Of a stretch of DNA of 64,000 bases, positions 9,227 through 21,558 are shown one piece after another. The DNA comes from Kineosporia babensis. GTDB lineage: Bacteria > Actinomycetota > Actinomycetes > Actinomycetales > Kineosporiaceae. The notes under the pieces are model-generated. The model worked only from the letters and a program-made list of their open reading frames with translations. It was not told the DNA's origin and made no database searches. The stretch is taken from positions 124,001 through 188,000 of the forward strand of contig NZ_JAJOMB010000015.1 in NCBI RefSeq assembly GCF_021129305.1, in the 5' to 3' direction. The position numbers were made by a program, and so were the translations under genes. Numbering within the stretch: position 1 is the stretch's first letter; each line of letters opens with the position of its first letter.

Positions 9227-10513
9227 ATGAGCCGCCTGGGTGGGCAGCAGGTGCCGGACGGCGTGCGCCGGCTGGCGGTGGCCGCCGCGGTCGCGGGCGC
9301 CTCGTCGGCCATCGCGGCCGGGGTCGCGGCCGCCACCGCGGCCACGGTCTTCGCCCGGCGGGTGGTCACGCCCGACGCCAACCGGCCGGAGACCGTCGAG
9401 GTGGTCGCGGTCAAGGGTGAGGTGGTCACGCTGCGGGCCGACGACGAGACCACCATGCCGGGCCGCTACGGCCTCTGGCAGGACGGTGGCCGCACGCACG
9501 CCCGGGTGGGCGACGTCACCTCGTACGACACGGTGGCCGGTACCGTCCGGCGGCCGCTGCTGGGAGTGGACTCGGGCCGGCTGAAACCCGGCAAGGCCCG
9601 GCTGAACCAGTACTACTACGCCGGCGACCCGTTCACCGCGCTGGGCCTGCCGTTCAGCGACGTCACCATCGAGGGCGACTCCACGCTCCACGGCTGGCTG
9701 GTGCCCGGCGCCGAGTTGAATGTCGAGGAGCACGCCGCTGGCGCCTCGGTGCGCAGCGCGGCCGGCAGTACCCAGAGCAGCACCAAGCTCAAGAGCGGGT
9801 CGGCGCCCACCGGTGGGCCCTGGGCGATCCTGGTGCACGGCCGCGGCGCCACCCGTGAGGAATGCCTGCGCGCCCTCCCGGTACTGCACCGCCTGGGCTT
9901 CACCTCACTGGTCGCGGGCTACCGCAGCACCTTCGGCCTGCCGGTGCCCCCGGTCGGCCCGCTCGCCCGCTACCACCTGGGCGACACCGAGTGGCGGGAC
10001 GTGGAGGCCGCGATCGTCTACGCGGCCGAGCACGGCGCCGAAGAGGTGGTGCTGTTCGGCTGGTCGATGGGCGGGGCGATCGTGATGCAGACCGTCGCCC
10101 GCTCCTGGACCGCGGACCGGGTCAAGGGGCTGGTGCTGGACGCCCCGGTGATGGACTGGCGCGACACGCTGGCTCACCAGGCACGGGTGAACAAGCTCCC
10201 ACCGGCGGTGGGCCGGCTCGGGCAGAGCGTGCTCTCGCACCGCTCGGCCTGGCGGCTGGCCGGGACCGAGGCCCCGGTCGACCTGGACCGGCTGGACTGG
10301 GTCTCCCGGGCCGCCGAGGTGCGTCACCCGATCCTGCTGATCCACAGCAAGGACGACGAGTTCGTGCCCTCCACCCCGTCCGAGAAGTTCGCCGAGGCGC
10401 GGCCCGACCTGGTCACCTACGTGTCGGTCGAGGGCGCGCGGCACTGCAAGGAATGGAATGTGGACCAGAACACCTGGGAGTCCGCGGTCGCGCGGTTCCT
10501 GCTCCGTCTGTGA
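9227..10513 (+). CDS. Alpha/beta hydrolase, membrane-anchored
   Basis: Serine hydrolase of 428 residues with unknown substrate. Residues about 10-45 are an Ala-rich hydrophobic segment likely to anchor the protein. The catalytic triad is visible: the nucleophile elbow LFGWSMGGAIV, an aspartate in IHSKDDEFVPS, and a histidine in EGARHCKEW. The ATG start was chosen because CTGGAGGAG lies 5 bases upstream; an in-frame extension of 42 codons lacks protein-like sequence. It is followed at once by a long hairpin shared with the convergent reductase gene. The family includes esterases and peptidases; nothing here separates them. Confidence 0.85.
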   Translation: MSRLGGQQVPDGVRRLAVAAAVAGASSAIAAGVAAATAATVFARRVVTPDANRPETVEVVAVKGEVVTLRADDETTMPGRYGLWQDGGRTHARVGDVTSYDTVAGTVRRPLLGVDSGRLKPGKARLNQYYYAGDPFTALGLPFSDVTIEGDSTLHGWLVPGAELNVEEHAAGASVRSAAGSTQSSTKLKSGSAPTGGPWAILVHGRGATREECLRALPVLHRLGFTSLVAGYRSTFGLPVPPVGPLARYHLGDTEWRDVEAAIVYAAEHGAEEVVLFGWSMGGAIVMQTVARSWTADRVKGLVLDAPVMDWRDTLAHQARVNKLPPAVGRLGQSVLSHRSAWRLAGTEAPVDLDRLDWVSRAAEVRHPILLIHSKDDEFVPSTPSEKFAEARPDLVTYVSVEGARHCKEWNVDQNTWESAVARFLLRL

Positions 10514-10520
10514 GACACCC

Positions 10521-10563
10521 AACTTGAGACGTTGTGCGCACGGTGCGTACAACGTCTCAAGTT
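10521..10563. terminator. Long bidirectional hairpin terminator
   Basis: A 15-bp perfect inverted repeat, AACTTGAGACGTTGT against ACAACGTCTCAAGTT. The central bases (GCGCACGGTGCGT) also pair, so one stem of about 19 bp can form. It lies between the stop of the hydrolase and the stop of the convergent reductase gene, 2 bases from the latter. There is no T-run, as is usual for actinobacterial terminators. Confidence 0.85.
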
Positions 10564-10564
10564 C

Positions 10565-11338
10565 TCAGTGGTTGGGGACGGTCTGAACCAGCCAGCGCCC
10601 CAGGAGCACGTCCTCGGCCGCGATCAGATGGGCCGGCCGGGCCGTCACCTGCACGTCCGGGCCCAGCGCGATCCGCGGGCCACCACCCGCGAGCAACGTG
10701 GGAGCCCAGGTCAGGCACAACTCGTCCATCCGGCGGGCGGCCAGCGCGTGGCCCAGCAAGGAGGGCCCGCCCTCCAGCAGGACCCGCCGGTGACCCCGCC
10801 CGGCGAGCACCCGCACGGCGTCGTCCACGTCCACGTCGTCCTCACCCGCCACGATCACCTGGTCCGGCCCGGCCAGCGCGCGCAGCCGGCCCAGATCCGC
10901 CTGGGCGGTGGTGATCACGAATGTGGAGCCGTCCAGCACCTCGCTGGGCACATCACCGCTGCGGGTGACCACCGCCAGGACCGGCGCCGGGCGCTGACCC
11001 CGGCTGCGGCGGTGCTCGGCGAAGGCCGGATCGGCGGGCGGAACGCCGTACCCCTCGGCCCGCACGGTGCCCGCGCCGACCAGGATCACGTCGCAGAGCC
11101 CACGCAGAACCTTGAACGTGGCCTTGTCCACCGCCCCGCCCAGCGCGCCGGAGAGCCCGTCCGGCCCGGCCGCGGAACCGTCCAGGCTGCTGACCATGTT
11201 GGCCCGCACCCAGCCGCGGGCCGGCACCGGCTCGGGGTAGGCGTACAGGTCGGCCAGAGCCTGCACGGTGGGCTCCGGATCGGTGGTCAGGTTGCCCACC
11301 TCGGCCCGGCCCGGCAGCAGGAGCTGCAGCACCGTCAC
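10565..11338 (-). CDS. Pyrimidine reductase family protein (RibD C-terminal domain)
   Basis: NADPH-dependent reductase of the RibD_C fold, 257 residues. Some members reduce 5-amino-6-(phosphoribosylamino)uracil in riboflavin synthesis; many actinobacterial copies are uncharacterised. The signature WVRANMVSSLDGSAAG near the N-terminus and the C-terminal nucleotide-binding block (RRVLLEGGPSLLGHAL) are intact. There is no deaminase domain and no riboflavin gene nearby. The GTG start shares GTGA with the stop of sufE, so the two genes are translationally coupled; I therefore reject a 93-codon upstream extension that would run inside sufE in another frame. Confidence 0.88.
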   Translation of the reverse strand: MTVLQLLLPGRAEVGNLTTDPEPTVQALADLYAYPEPVPARGWVRANMVSSLDGSAAGPDGLSGALGGAVDKATFKVLRGLCDVILVGAGTVRAEGYGVPPADPAFAEHRRSRGQRPAPVLAVVTRSGDVPSEVLDGSTFVITTAQADLGRLRALAGPDQVIVAGEDDVDVDDAVRVLAGRGHRRVLLEGGPSLLGHALAARRMDELCLTWAPTLLAGGGPRIALGPDVQVTARPAHLIAAEDVLLGRWLVQTVPNH

Positions 11339-11778
11339 GAAGCGGTGCCCTCGTGCACCTGGCGCTTGATCCGCGCCAGCATCCCGGCCATACCCCGCAG
11401 CCGCAGCGGGCTGACCGCGTCGGACAGGCCCAGGCGCTGCGGCACGTCGTTGGGCACGTCCAGGATCTCCTGGCCGCTCAGCCCCTCCAGCCCGGCCGCC
11501 AGGATGCCGGCGAAGCCGCGGGTGGTCGGGGCCTCGGCCGGGGCGTCGAAGTAGATCTGGGCCGGATCGGCCAGGGTGGCGCCGGTCTCGACCTTGACGA
11601 ACACCGGTGACTGGCACTCGGTGACCGCTTCCATCGCGTCGTGGTCGCCCGAGTACTTCTCCGGCAGGGCGGGCAGCTCACGGCTGAACTCCAGCAGGAG
11701 CTCCAGCCGGTTCTTCACGGCGAGCGCGTTGAAGTCGTCGACGATCTCGGCGAAGGCCGCCGGAAGGGTGTCTGCCAC
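11335..11778 (-). CDS. sufE: SufE family cysteine-desulfurase partner
   Basis: Accepts sulfane sulfur from a cysteine desulfurase for iron-sulfur cluster assembly. The 147 residues have the normal length, and the acceptor cysteine is in AVTECQSPVFVKVE. The C-terminal region (SDAVSPLRLRGMAGMLARIK) is typical. The start is GTG. It overlaps the downstream reductase gene by four bases. No desulfurase gene is in this window, so the partner must be encoded elsewhere. Confidence 0.92.
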   Translation of the reverse strand: MADTLPAAFAEIVDDFNALAVKNRLELLLEFSRELPALPEKYSGDHDAMEAVTECQSPVFVKVETGATLADPAQIYFDAPAEAPTTRGFAGILAAGLEGLSGQEILDVPNDVPQRLGLSDAVSPLRLRGMAGMLARIKRQVHEGTAS

Positions 11779-11856
11779 GGGTCCGATCCTGTCACGTCCC
11801 GTGCCGAAGTAGCACTAATGGCCGACCCGGCCGTCGTGGACGTCACGTTCCTCTGA

Positions 11857-14751
<2,895 letters not shown>

Positions 14752-14758
14752 ATCGGGT

Positions 14759-14783
14759 TGCCAGGCCGCTGCGTGGCCTGGCA
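14759..14783 (+). terminator. Terminator hairpin after lacZ
   Basis: A 9-bp perfect stem, TGCCAGGCC against GGCCTGGCA, with a 7-base loop. It begins 7 bases after the lacZ stop codon. Confidence 0.8.
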
Positions 14784-14861
14784 CCTTAAGGCGTGAGGCC
14801 TAGCCGGGACATCCTTCGTCTCGAACTTCTGTCGGCTACGTCCTGGCACTTTCCTCACCTG

Positions 14862-14890
14862 CGTGGGCCGGTCCCTGGGGCCGGCCCACG
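14862..14890 (+). terminator. Second hairpin ahead of the TerD-domain gene
   Basis: A 10-bp perfect stem, CGTGGGCCGG against CCGGCCCACG, with a 9-base loop, followed by TCTGTCTTTG. It lies 34 bases before the next start codon. It could back up the lacZ terminator or act as a 5' leader structure for the next gene. Confidence 0.5.
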
Positions 14891-14923
14891 TCTGTCTTTG
14901 TCCCGCGCCGAGGGGAATCACCC

Positions 14924-16979
14924 GTGTCCATCGAGCAGATCGCCTTCCGGCGGTGCCGGGTGCTGCTGCGGCCCGCTACCGAGACCGGTTCACCCACCGC
15001 CGAACTCGGCGCCGCTACAACCCTGGAGCTGCGTGAGGCCGGGCTGGCGCTCGCCAATCCCGGGGCACTCACCGTCGGCTGCGCCGCTCAGGCCGCCCGG
15101 TGGGCCGGCTGGTCCCGCGACGAGCGTGGCCAGAAGGGCGACTACGCGCCGCTGTTCCCGGGATTTCCCGATCGGCTGCCCGACTTCGACCTGGCAGAGT
15201 TGCGTTTCGCCCTGGCCCAGGTCCGTCTGGCCGTGATCGCGCAAGAACGGGCTCCGGACGAGTGCACCGCCGAGGATCTGCGCGCTTGCCGTGACTTCTC
15301 CGCGATCGGCTGGTGGCCGGCCTCCTCGGTGCCACAGGACGTGCCGAAGGCTCGGCGGGACCGGGAGTTCCAGCTCACCCTCCCCGGTGACGACCTGCAG
15401 CAGCTCATCCCGGTCACCCTGGTCGACGAGCCGGAACTGCGAGCCCGGCTGCAGCAGTTCGTCCGTGCGGGCCTGGACTCGCCCACCTCCCTGCGCAGCG
15501 ACGTGCGGGCCGACCTGGACGCCGCGCTCGACCTGGTGCTGCAGTCCGCCGTACTCGGCGAAGACCTGCCCGGCTTTCACGAGGTCCGCTTCCTGGAGAC
15601 CCGGGTCCTGTTGCTGCGCCGCATCTTCCAGGCCGATCCGGCTGCTCTGCCGGATCTGGAGGTCACACCGGACGATCTGCTGCGGCTGTTCGCCGAGCTC
15701 ACCGGATCCGACGTCACGCTGACCGAGAAGATCACCTACCCCAAGCTCACCCGGGCCCAGCGCCGCGCGGTCGTCGCAGCCCTGGAAGCATCACCCCGGC
15801 TGCCGGACGTCTTCCGCCGGCGCCGTCTGTGGCTGGCCGTGGCTCGTGGTCTGCACTTGTCCGAGTTCGAGGCACCGCGCGTGCAGGAAGTGTTCGCCCG
15901 GCTGCGGGCCGACCGGCGCGACCGCAGCAGCCTGCTCTCCCGCACCGAGGTCCTGATCCAGACCGGCGAAGTGGCCCAGGCCGCGCGCACTCTCGCCGGC
16001 GAGGCCCCGGCTCTGCTGGTGCGCCGGCTGCGCCAGTTGCTGCACACCGCGACCGCGATCGGCCAGACCGAAGAAGTTCTGCAGGCTCTGGGCGGAGTCC
16101 AGGTGCCTTCCAAGGTGCTGTGGGCGGCCTACGGTCAGATCCGGAACAATGGTGCCGTCTACCCTCAGCTGGCGTTCACCAAGAGCGGTGCGGCCCTGCC
16201 GATCCCCGGCCCGGCCGGGCACCTGGCCCTGCCGGAAGACCTGCGCAACCGGGCGCTCGCCCTGCTCGAGGACCGGCTACGGGATAATGCCCAGCAGGAT
16301 CCGGCCCGCCCGGCGGCCGGAGAGAAGGTCTGGATCGACCCTGCCCTCGAGTGGGTGCTGCTGCCCACCCAGCTGCGCTCCACCGCCCCAGGGCTGGCCC
16401 AGATCGAGCGCGGCTCCCGGCTGGCCCTGGGGCAGGCCCCGGTCCTGCGGATGTTCGTGCACTGGCGGCAACCCGGCGACCATGAGTCCGACCTGGATCT
16501 CTCGCTGCTCGCTCTGGACGAGAAGCTGAACCTGGTCTCCCAGGTCTCCTGGACCAACCTGACCGACGGTCCGCTGACCCACTCCGGCGATCTGACCGAC
16601 GCCCCCGAGGGCGCCCAGGAGTTCATCGACATCCGGCTCGAGCACGCCCGGGCCCAGCCGAGCTGGCGCTACCTGGTACCGGCCGTCTACCGCTTCAGCG
16701 GCCCGTCCTTCGCCCAGCTGCCGGAGGCGGTGCTGGGCTGGTCGCGGCTACCACCGGCAGGTCGAGGGCACCGAGGTCGCCACCGCCGAGCTGGTGCGCA
16801 GTCTCCTGCGCCGGGCCGGCACCCGGGCCTCGGTCGCCGAGGTGGTCAGGTTCGTGACCACCGCCCGGGGTGCCGAGGTGGTTGCCGACCGGGCCGCCGC
16901 CGACCTGACCTTCGGGCTGGACGAGAAGTGCAGCTACGACGTCCGCTCGCCCGAAACCCTTCTGGCCGAACTGCTCTGA
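14924..16979 (+). pseudogene. Large TerD-domain protein of the SCO0854/MXAN_6230 type, frameshifted near 16742
   Basis: The protein reads well for about 605 codons, then the frame turns to Arg/Gly-rich nonsense. The frame one base later continues sensibly (GYHRQVEGTEVATAELV to PETLLAELL) to a stop near the next gene, so one extra base around 16742-16746 breaks a gene of about 684 codons. The N-terminal APLFPGFPDRLPDFD resembles the start of the SCO0854/MXAN_6230 family, and residues about 500-600 (RMFVHWRQPG, DLDLSLLALDE, FIDIRLEHA) are a TerD-like domain. The zinc-binding RING cysteines that name that family are not visible. The start is a GTG with GAGGGGA upstream. The frameshift may be a sequencing error. 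Function unknown; TerD proteins are linked to stress and tellurite resistance. Confidence 0.7.
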
Positions 16980-16998
16980 ACGGGAGCACCGACGTCCG

Positions 16999-17829
16999 CT
17001 ATTTCATCCCCGAGGTCGCCAGCCCGTCGATCACCCGGCGCTGCAGCACGATGAACAGGATCAGCACCGGCGCGGTGGCCAGCAGACTCGCCGCCAGCAC
17101 CACCGGATAGTTCACCGTGCGGTCGTTGATCAGCGTGGCCAGACCGGCCGAGAGCGGCATGCTGCTGCTCTCGGTGGTGACCACCAGCGGCCAGAGCAGC
17201 TCGTTCCACGACCAGAGAGTGGCGGTGATCGCGAGAACGCTGATGCTGGGCCGGATCAGCGGCAGCATCACGTGCCAGAACACCTGGAACGGGTTCGCCC
17301 CGTCCAGCCGGGCGGCCTCCTCCAGCTCGGCCGGCAGCGCCAGGAAGGCGGTCCGCATCAGGAACGTGCCGAACGCGCTGAACAGCCCGGGCAGCACCAG
17401 ACCACCCACCGAGCCGAGAAGCCCCAGATCCTGGATGATCTCGTACTGCGGCAGCAGGTACACCTGGGAGGGCACCATCAGGATCGACAGCACCGCGGCC
17501 AGCACCAGTGCCTTGCCCCGGAACTGCATGCGGGCGAACGCGTATCCGGCCAGTGTGCAGAACGCGATCTGGGCGAGCACCCGGACCACCGTGATGAACA
17601 GGCTGTTGCCCAGCTGGTCCAGGAACGGCAGCTGGCGGAACACCTCGGCGTAGTTCTCCCAGCGCAGCGTTTCCGGCCACAGGTGCGGCGTCACCGACTG
17701 CACCTCGGCGTTCGTCGACAGGCTCATCAGGATCTGCCAGGCGAACGGGAACATCATCACCACGGCGCCCAGGCTGAGCGCGAGGTGAACGCCGATGTTG
17801 TTCCGCCGTGGGCCTTTTGCTCTAGTCAA
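16999..17829 (-). CDS. Carbohydrate ABC transporter permease, MalG type
   Basis: Inner-membrane subunit of a sugar importer, 276 residues with about six membrane segments. The cytoplasmic ATPase-contact loop is the EAARLDGANPFQVFWHVMLP block (EAA motif). It is the last gene of the minus-strand operon and overlaps the MalF-type gene by 8 bases. The operon has no ATPase gene; in actinomycetes such importers commonly share one multi-use ATPase (MsiK) encoded elsewhere, which would explain the gap. The substrate is inferred as an amino sugar or its oligosaccharide from the flanking enzymes. Confidence 0.93.
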   Translation of the reverse strand: MTRAKGPRRNNIGVHLALSLGAVVMMFPFAWQILMSLSTNAEVQSVTPHLWPETLRWENYAEVFRQLPFLDQLGNSLFITVVRVLAQIAFCTLAGYAFARMQFRGKALVLAAVLSILMVPSQVYLLPQYEIIQDLGLLGSVGGLVLPGLFSAFGTFLMRTAFLALPAELEEAARLDGANPFQVFWHVMLPLIRPSISVLAITATLWSWNELLWPLVVTTESSSMPLSAGLATLINDRTVNYPVVLAASLLATAPVLILFIVLQRRVIDGLATSGMK

Positions 17830-18766
17830 CGTGCACCCACTTCTTCTGCAGCCGGAACTGGATCGCGGTGGCCACCGCCACCAGGACCAGCACCACCATC
17901 GCCACCGCGGCCGCCAGGCCCTTGTCGTTGGTCACGAAACCGGCCTGGTAGAACAGGTAGACCAGAGACATGCTGTCGAACACGGTGGCGTTCATGTTCG
18001 TCGTGCCGAGCACCGCGTACAGCATGTCGAACAGCTGGAACCCGGCGATCACGGTCACCACCGACAAGAACGCGATGCTCGGGGTCAGCAGCGGCACGGT
18101 GATCGAGCGGAACTGCCGCCAGCGGGAGGCCCCGTCCAGTTCGGCCGCCTCGTACAGTTCCGGCGGGATCTGCTTCAGCCCGGCGCCCAGCACGATCACC
18201 GAAAAGCCGATGCTCGACCAGAGTCCCACCACCGACACCGCAACGATCGCCGCGCCCGGGGTGCTGATCCAGTACGGCCCGTCGATGCCGAACCAGCCCA
18301 GCACCCGGTTCAGCACACCGAAGTCGCCGTTGAAGATGATCCGCCAGACCATCGCCACCGCGGTCGGCATCGCCACGTAGGGCAGGAAGTACAGCACCCG
18401 GTACACCGAGGCCCCGCGCAGGCCGGGGGTGTTCAGCAGGCTGGCCACCACCACCGCGATCGGCACGTTCAGCAGGACGATCGCGGTGTAGAGCAGGGTG
18501 TTGCCGATCGCCTTGTACAGATCGCCGTTGCTGAACAGCTCCTGGTAGTTGCTCAGCCCGGTGAACGTGGTGCCGCCGAACACCCCGAACTCGGTCAGCG
18601 AGAACCAGGCGGTCTGGACGATCGGCCACAGGTAGAACACCGCGATCCCGATGCCCAGCGGCGCGACGAACAGCCAGGGCCAGAATCCGTCGCGGCGCGG
18701 CTTCTTCGGTTTGTCCGAGGACGGCGCCCGCACCGGTTGCGTCGTGGTGGTCACCTGAGTGCTCAC
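17822..18766 (-). CDS. Carbohydrate ABC transporter permease, MalF type
   Basis: Partner permease of 314 residues, with a basic cytoplasmic N-terminus (DKPKKPRRDGFWPWLFVAP) and about six membrane segments. The EAA loop reads YEAAELDGASRWRQFRSITVP. The start overlaps the end of the binding-protein gene by four bases and the end overlaps the MalG-type gene, so the three are translated from one message. Confidence 0.93.
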   Translation of the reverse strand: MSTQVTTTTQPVRAPSSDKPKKPRRDGFWPWLFVAPLGIGIAVFYLWPIVQTAWFSLTEFGVFGGTTFTGLSNYQELFSNGDLYKAIGNTLLYTAIVLLNVPIAVVVASLLNTPGLRGASVYRVLYFLPYVAMPTAVAMVWRIIFNGDFGVLNRVLGWFGIDGPYWISTPGAAIVAVSVVGLWSSIGFSVIVLGAGLKQIPPELYEAAELDGASRWRQFRSITVPLLTPSIAFLSVVTVIAGFQLFDMLYAVLGTTNMNATVFDSMSLVYLFYQAGFVTNDKGLAAAVAMVVLVLVAVATAIQFRLQKKWVHVD

Positions 18767-20052
18767 TCCTTGGTGAGAGCCGCGTCCATCTGCGTGGCCA
18801 GCTCCTGGGTGACCTCCGCGACCGGCTTGGTCCCGGAGAAGGCGTCGGGCAGGTACTTGACCTCCAGCTCGTTCCAGGCGGTGGTGTTGGCGCTGACCGG
18901 AAGCGGTTTGGCGTACTCCACCGCGTCCAGGAACACCTGGAGGTTGGCCTCGGGCATCGACTCGGCGAAGGCGGTCTGGGTGCCGGTGTAGGCCGGGATC
19001 ACCGAGCCCGCCTCACCGAGCTGCTGCTGCGCCTGCTCTCCGGCCAGGAAGGCCTGCAACGCGTGCGCGGCCTGCTTGTTCGCCGAGTTCGCGGCCACCA
19101 TGTTGGCCACGCCGTGGATCACGGTGGCCTGCTGAGTGCCCTTCGGCAACGGCAGGACCACGATGTCGCTCTCGATGTCGGTGCCGGCCAGCGCGGCCCG
19201 GAACCAGCTGCCGCCCCAGTACATGCCCAGCTTGCCGGAGGTGAACCACTGGTCGGCGGTGGTGTCGGTGAGCTGGGCGATGCTGGGGGAGCCGCCCGAG
19301 GCGATCAGATCGGCCCAGAACCCGATGCCCTCCTGGCCCTGCGGGCTGTGGTAGCCGGACTTGCCGTCGGCGATCACCTCGCCGCCGGCCTCGAAGATCG
19401 TGTTGTAGTAGGTGGTCTGGCCGTCCATCCCACCGGCCCCGCCGTAGATGCCCTGGCTCTGCAGCTTCTGCGAGATCTGCTGGGCCACGCTCTGGAACTC
19501 GTCCCAGGTCCAGTCCTCGCCCGGCACGTCCACCCCGGCCTGCTCGAACACTGCCTTGTTCACCCAGACGCCGATCGTGTCCATGTCCTTCGGCACCCCG
19601 AACTGCACCCCGTCCAGGCTGTACAGCGAGGTCAGCGCCGCGGGATAGTTCGCCGGCGTGATCGCGCCGGCCTCGACCGGGCCGGTGATCGGGTCGATCT
19701 TCTGGTTCGCGGCGTAGAGCTGGAAGTTCGGGCCGTTCATCCAGAACAGGTCGGGCAGCGTGTCGCTGGTGGCCTGGGTCTGCAGCTTGGTCCAGTACTG
19801 CGCGAACGGGGTGACGCTGATCGCCACCTCGATCCCCGGGTACTTCTCGTTGAACGCGGCGATGTTCTGTTCCAGCGCGGCCACCTGCGTCTGGTCCCAG
19901 ACGCTGTAGGTCAGCTGCGCCTTCAGGTCCGCGGCCGGCTCGGTGTACTCGGAACCCTCGGCCGAGCTGTCGCTCCCACCCCCGCAGGCGGCGAGGGCGG
20001 TCATGGCACCGAGGGTTCCCAGGAGCAGACTGCGACGGGAGAAGTTGTTCAT
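18763..20052 (-). CDS. Sugar-binding lipoprotein of the ABC importer
   Basis: Extracellular solute-binding protein of family 1 (MalE/UgpB-like), 429 residues. The N-terminus has a twin-arginine-like SRRSLLLG followed by a hydrophobic stretch and a lipobox ending in Cys (TALAACGGG), so it is probably a Tat- or Sec-exported lipoprotein. Typical fold blocks follow: FNEKYPGIEVAI, DLFWMNGPNF and FGVPKDMDTIGVWVNK. It sits between the oxidoreductase and the permeases, overlapping both neighbours by four bases. The bound sugar cannot be read from the sequence. Confidence 0.93.
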   Translation of the reverse strand: MNNFSRRSLLLGTLGAMTALAACGGGSDSSAEGSEYTEPAADLKAQLTYSVWDQTQVAALEQNIAAFNEKYPGIEVAISVTPFAQYWTKLQTQATSDTLPDLFWMNGPNFQLYAANQKIDPITGPVEAGAITPANYPAALTSLYSLDGVQFGVPKDMDTIGVWVNKAVFEQAGVDVPGEDWTWDEFQSVAQQISQKLQSQGIYGGAGGMDGQTTYYNTIFEAGGEVIADGKSGYHSPQGQEGIGFWADLIASGGSPSIAQLTDTTADQWFTSGKLGMYWGGSWFRAALAGTDIESDIVVLPLPKGTQQATVIHGVANMVAANSANKQAAHALQAFLAGEQAQQQLGEAGSVIPAYTGTQTAFAESMPEANLQVFLDAVEYAKPLPVSANTTAWNELEVKYLPDAFSGTKPVAEVTQELATQMDAALTKE

Positions 20053-21257
20053 TGCTCGGCCCTTTCGGTGGCGGGGGCTTCGTTGCCCGCGCCGGATCGG
20101 AAGTGATGGAGGACGTTCGTGGGCAGTTCGGGTACCAGATGCGGGACTGAGTTGTTGCGCAGGGACTCGGCCGCCAGCGCACCGGCGGCCACCGCCTCAC
20201 GGGCGGCAACGGGTGAAACCAGGGTGGGGGCGCCGGAGACCACGTGTTCCAGGAACTCGGCCATGGTCAGCCGGTCGGCGTCCTCGTGACCCTCGCTCAC
20301 CCCTTCGATCGGGTACTCGGCGTCGCCCTCGGCCTGCCACAGATGGCGGCGGTTCCAGACCCGCACCACCCCACCGGCGGTGTCGCCGAAGTTCTCCACC
20401 CGGCCCTCGGTCCCGATCACCGTGTAGTTGCGCCAGTAGTCCGGGGTGAAGTGACACTGCTGGTAGCTGGCGAAAACCCCGTTGCCGAGCTGCATCAGCA
20501 TCATCGAAACGTCCTCGACGTCGACCACCGGATTCAGCCCGGTGTGGCTGCCGGGTGGCCAGTTGTCCATCGAGAACCAGTCCGGCATGGTCTGGCCCGG
20601 GCGCTCGTGACGGTCCTGGATGCCGCCGAACAGAACCAGCCCGCCCATCCCGACCACCTGCCGGGTGTAGCCACCGGCCAGGTGGTGCACCACGTCGATG
20701 TCGTGACTGGCCTTCTGCAGCAGCAGGGTTCCGGTCTTGGCCCGTTCGGCGTGCCAGTCCTTGAAGTAGTAGTCACCGCCGTTGCCGACGAAGTGCCGCA
20801 CCCAAACGGCCTTCACCTCGCCGATCTCGCCGCGCTCCACCACCCCACGCAGCGCCCGGACCACCCCCGAATGCCGGAAGTTGTGCCCCACGTAGAGCTT
20901 GGTCCCGGTCTCCGCCGCCGCGTGCAGCACCCGGTCCGCATCTTCCAGCGTTGTGGCCAGAGGCTTTTCGAGGTACACGGCAATACCGTTGCGCAGCAAC
21001 TCGACCGCGATGTCGGCGTGCGCATGGTCCGGCGTGCTCACGATCGCGGCATCCACCCCGCCCGCCGCGACCAACTGCGCGACGCTCTCGAACACCTGAG
21101 CACCGGCAAAGATCTCCGCCCCGCGCCGCCGGCCCTCCGGCTCGGTGTCGACCACCGCCGTGACCCGTGCTCCCGGCCGGACCTCAGCCACGTGAAGCCC
21201 GATCACCGAGCGAGCGCCGCAACCCACCACCGCTACCGACAGACCCGAAGTGATCAT
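20049..21257 (-). CDS. Gfo/Idh/MocA family NAD(P)-dependent oxidoreductase
   Basis: First gene of the importer operon, 402 residues. The Rossmann motif VAVVGCGARSVIGLHVAEV opens the protein, the family's EKP motif is in VYLEKPLATTLEDADR, and the catalytic-domain block KASHDIDVVHHLAGG follows, with its histidine and aspartates. No signal peptide is seen, so it is cytoplasmic. In sugar operons such enzymes oxidise or epimerise imported sugars or glycosides. The related NAD-dependent glycosidases (GH4 and GH109) use similar chemistry, but I see no basis to assign that here. The likely start ATG has CAGGAG about 8 bases upstream. Confidence 0.88.
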   Translation of the reverse strand: MITSGLSVAVVGCGARSVIGLHVAEVRPGARVTAVVDTEPEGRRRGAEIFAGAQVFESVAQLVAAGGVDAAIVSTPDHAHADIAVELLRNGIAVYLEKPLATTLEDADRVLHAAAETGTKLYVGHNFRHSGVVRALRGVVERGEIGEVKAVWVRHFVGNGGDYYFKDWHAERAKTGTLLLQKASHDIDVVHHLAGGYTRQVVGMGGLVLFGGIQDRHERPGQTMPDWFSMDNWPPGSHTGLNPVVDVEDVSMMLMQLGNGVFASYQQCHFTPDYWRNYTVIGTEGRVENFGDTAGGVVRVWNRRHLWQAEGDAEYPIEGVSEGHEDADRLTMAEFLEHVVSGAPTLVSPVAAREAVAAGALAAESLRNNSVPHLVPELPTNVLHHFRSGAGNEAPATERAEQ

Positions 21258-21267
21258 CCTGCGCGGC

Positions 21268-21281
21268 TCCTGATCGATTTT
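21268..21281. promoter_or_regulatory. Candidate regulator half-site ahead of the importer operon
   Basis: TCCTGATCGATTTT differs in only two of 14 positions from TTCTGATCGATATT, which is one arm (read on the minus strand) of the inverted repeat in front of the SIS-domain gene at 22535-22565. It overlaps the ribosome binding site of the Gfo/Idh gene. Only one arm is seen here. The DeoR-type regulator between the two operons is the natural candidate to bind both. Confidence 0.4.
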
Positions 21282-21457
21282 GACTAATCCAGGCTCCGAA
21301 TGAGCGTGAATAGACAGTAGCGGTCTAATCCGAGCCCGCCTAGGGGTGTGCCGGTGCCGGATCGCCAGAAGTAACGTGGAAGCAACACAGGAGGGCGCGA
21401 ACGGTACGAAAGGGGCGCAGGCGGTGCGACTTCATGGGCCGCGCGGCTGGCGCTCCG

Positions 21458-21518
21458 GCACCCTAGGCCTGCTGAGCGGTGCCGGCGCCCTAGGCCGGTT
21501 GAGCGGTGCCGGCGCCCT
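21458..21518. repeat. 27-bp tandem direct repeat, two and a quarter copies
   Basis: Two consecutive 27-bp units (GC-R-CCCTAGGCC then TGAGCGGTGCCG) differ at three positions, and a third copy breaks off after seven bases. The repeat contains CCTAGG. It lies in the non-coding stretch between the importer operon and the DeoR gene and does not encode a plausible protein on either strand. Confidence 0.7.
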
Positions 21519-21558
21519 GTCGTGCGGCCATCGAGCTTGTCGCACCGCGCGGCCGTTG

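Noticed and set aside
20049-21257. The Gfo/Idh protein as a GH109 alpha-N-acetylgalactosaminidase
   Set aside because: The context is tempting, but there is no export signal and I see no GH109-specific motif, so the general family call is safer.
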